6,296 nucleotides of DNA from positions 1 through 6,296 of the forward strand of contig JAZOBA010000085.1 in the NCBI GenBank assembly GCA_045595705.1, given 5' to 3'. Both the position numbers and the translations under genes were made by a program. The notes below the pieces were generated by a model that saw only the letters and a list, made by a program, of their open reading frames with translations, did not search any database and was not told where the DNA came from. This document shows, piece by piece, positions 4,897 to 6,296 of this stretch (positions within the stretch are counted from its first letter, which is position 1; every line of letters starts with the position of its first letter). The stretch is from JAJPXI01 sp045595705 (GTDB lineage: Bacteria; Bacillota; Clostridia; Oscillospirales; Oscillospiraceae).

Positions 4897-6296
4897 TTGA
4901 GAACTGTTGTGAATTTCAACGCCAAGTGGTCCTTCTCCAAGGAGGCCACTGCTCTTCCCACCGCCATTGACCCCAAGTGGAACTTCGTTAACCTGCCCCA
5001 CTCCTGGAACGCCATCGACGGTCAGGACGGCGATAACGACTACTTCCGCGGCACCGCCTACTACGCCAAGACTCTGAATAAGGCCGACCTGCCCACTGCC
5101 GACCAGTACTATCTGGAGTTGCAGGGCGCCAACTCCTCTGCCGACGTTTACGTTAACGGCAAGAAGCTGGCTCATCACGATGGCGGTTACTCCACCTGGC
5201 GCGTCAACATGACCGACGCTCTGGAGATGACCAACCTGATCGTGGTTGCCGTGGACAACTCCGCCAACGATACCGTCTACCCCCAGATGGCCGACTTCAC
5301 CTTCTACGGCGGTCTGTACCGCGATGTCAGCATTCTCTGCGTCAACAATTCCCACTTTGATCTGGACTACTACGGCGGCCCCGGCCTGAAGGTCACTCCC
5401 GAAGTCTGCGGCAAGGATGCCAAGGTGGAAATCGAAGCTTTCGTGACCAACGCCAAGATGGGTCAGAAGCTGCGCTACACCATCTGCGCCGCCTGCGGCT
5501 GCGAAGTTGCTTCTGTTGAGACCGACGAGACCAAGGTTGTTCTGGACATCGCTGATGTGCATCTGTGGCATGGCCGCAAGGACCCCTACCTGTACACCGC
5601 CAAGGTCGATCTGGTTGAGGACGGCACCGTTCTGGACAATGTCTCCGCCCGCTTTGGCTGCCGCACCTTTGAGATCCACCCCGAAAACGGCTTCATCCTG
5701 AACGGCGAAGAGTATCCTCTGCGCGGCGTTTCCCGCCATCAGGACCGCTGGGGTTTCGGCAACGCTCTGCTGCCTGAGCACCATGAGGAAGACATCGATC
5801 TGATCTGCGAAGTGGGCTGCACCACCATCCGTCTGGCCCACTATCAGCACGCTCAGTACTTCTATGACCTGTGCGACGAGCGCGGCCTGGTTCTGTGGGC
5901 TGAGATCCCCTACATCTCCAAGCACATGCCCACCGGCCGTGAGAACACCATTTCTCAGATGAAGGAACTGGTCATCCAGAACTACAACCACCCCTCCATC
6001 GTTGTCTGGGGTCTGTCCAACGAGATCTCCATCGGCGGCTCCCATGGCGACCTGCTGGAAAACCATCGCATCCTGAATGACCTGTGCCACGAACTGGACA
6101 AGACCCGTCTGACCACCATCGCCGCCGTTTCCATGTGCAAGATGGACGATCCCTATCTGCAGATCCCCGATGTGGTTTCCTACAACCACTATTTCGGCTG
6201 GTATGGCGGCGAAACATCCATGAACGGCCCCTGGTTTGACAAGTTCCACGCTATGCATCCCTCCATCCCCATCGGCTGCTCCGAGTACGGCTGCGA
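4897..6296 (+). CDS. Glycoside hydrolase family 2 enzyme (beta-galactosidase/beta-glucuronidase type), 3' end outside window
   Basis: The first 466 codons are present and the frame is open to the right edge. No signal peptide is seen, so the enzyme should be cytoplasmic and act on imported glycosides by a retaining mechanism. The order is typical of GH2: a sugar-binding jelly-roll domain with LPHSWNAIDG (33-42), FRGTAYYAK and ADVYVNGKKLAHHDGGY; an immunoglobulin-like domain ending near KDPYLYTAKVDL and FGCRTFEI; then the TIM barrel from about residue 266, with LRGVSRHQDRWG (275-286), RLAHYQH (312-318) and LWAEIP (333-338). The presumed acid/base is Glu376 in WGLSNEI and the presumed nucleophile Glu463 in CSEYG, 87 residues apart as expected for the family. 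The RGVSRHQ loop resembles beta-galactosidases, while NHYFGWYGG resembles beta-glucuronidases. The Asn-x-Lys motif that marks glucuronidases would be past the edge, so specificity is undecided. Likely cotranscribed with the symporter. Confidence 0.9.
   Translation, partial: MRTVVNFNAKWSFSKEATALPTAIDPKWNFVNLPHSWNAIDGQDGDNDYFRGTAYYAKTLNKADLPTADQYYLELQGANSSADVYVNGKKLAHHDGGYSTWRVNMTDALEMTNLIVVAVDNSANDTVYPQMADFTFYGGLYRDVSILCVNNSHFDLDYYGGPGLKVTPEVCGKDAKVEIEAFVTNAKMGQKLRYTICAACGCEVASVETDETKVVLDIADVHLWHGRKDPYLYTAKVDLVEDGTVLDNVSARFGCRTFEIHPENGFILNGEEYPLRGVSRHQDRWGFGNALLPEHHEEDIDLICEVGCTTIRLAHYQHAQYFYDLCDERGLVLWAEIPYISKHMPTGRENTISQMKELVIQNYNHPSIVVWGLSNEISIGGSHGDLLENHRILNDLCHELDKTRLTTIAAVSMCKMDDPYLQIPDVVSYNHYFGWYGGETSMNGPWFDKFHAMHPSIPIGCSEYGC

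Noticed and set aside
4762..6258. A 498-codon open frame on the minus strand, opposite the GH2 gene
   Set aside because: It is rich in Gly, Val, Gln and Asp in a low-complexity way and matches no fold; it arises from the strong codon bias of the GH2 gene, whose motifs and Shine-Dalgarno are clear.

Overview
The window looks like a chromosomal carbohydrate-use locus from a gut-type Firmicute. Coding regions are rich in CTG, CCC, ATC, GGC and AAG codons, intergenic regions are very AT-rich, and Shine-Dalgarno sequences are strong. The protein style (GPH symporter, GH2 enzyme, YesN-like and cupin AraC regulators) suggests an Oscillospiraceae relative of Faecalibacterium, Gemmiger or Subdoligranulum. 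This placement is an inference, not a measured match. No RNA genes, CRISPR array, insertion sequence or phage gene was seen.

Layout. (1) 1-803, minus: 5' part of a PfkB-family sugar kinase, most likely 2-keto-3-deoxygluconate kinase, running off the left edge. (2) 804-967: a divergent regulatory region with two back-to-back promoters whose -35 boxes lie in the arms of a perfect 10-bp inverted repeat. (3) 968-1783, plus: a cupin-type AraC regulator. (4) 1788-3083, minus: a larger, YesN-like AraC regulator, tail-to-tail with the first. The terminator of the first gene is embedded in the last codons of the second. (5) 3084-3331: a second divergent regulatory region with several inverted repeats. 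(6) 3332-4807, plus: a GPH-family (MelB-like) sugar:cation symporter. (7) 4808-4896: a gap with a perfect 12-bp hairpin but almost no U-tract. (8) 4897-6296, plus: a GH2 glycoside hydrolase with a TTG start, running off the right edge just after its presumed nucleophile Glu.

How it may work together. The symporter imports a small glycoside and the GH2 enzyme, which begins without a signal peptide, cleaves it in the cytoplasm. The 431-aa regulator, transcribed divergently from the transporter, is the natural candidate activator of that pair; the transporter promoter has a good -10 but no recognisable -35, as expected if an activator is needed. If the substrate is a uronide, the released hexuronate would reach 2-keto-3-deoxygluconate and be phosphorylated by the kinase. 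The GH2 sequence visible here resembles beta-galactosidases at least as much as beta-glucuronidases, so the substrate is open.

The families are all known ones. The less ordinary content lies in the regulatory DNA: the symmetrical divergent promoter, the coding-embedded terminator, the palindromes around the symporter promoter, and the intercistronic hairpin.
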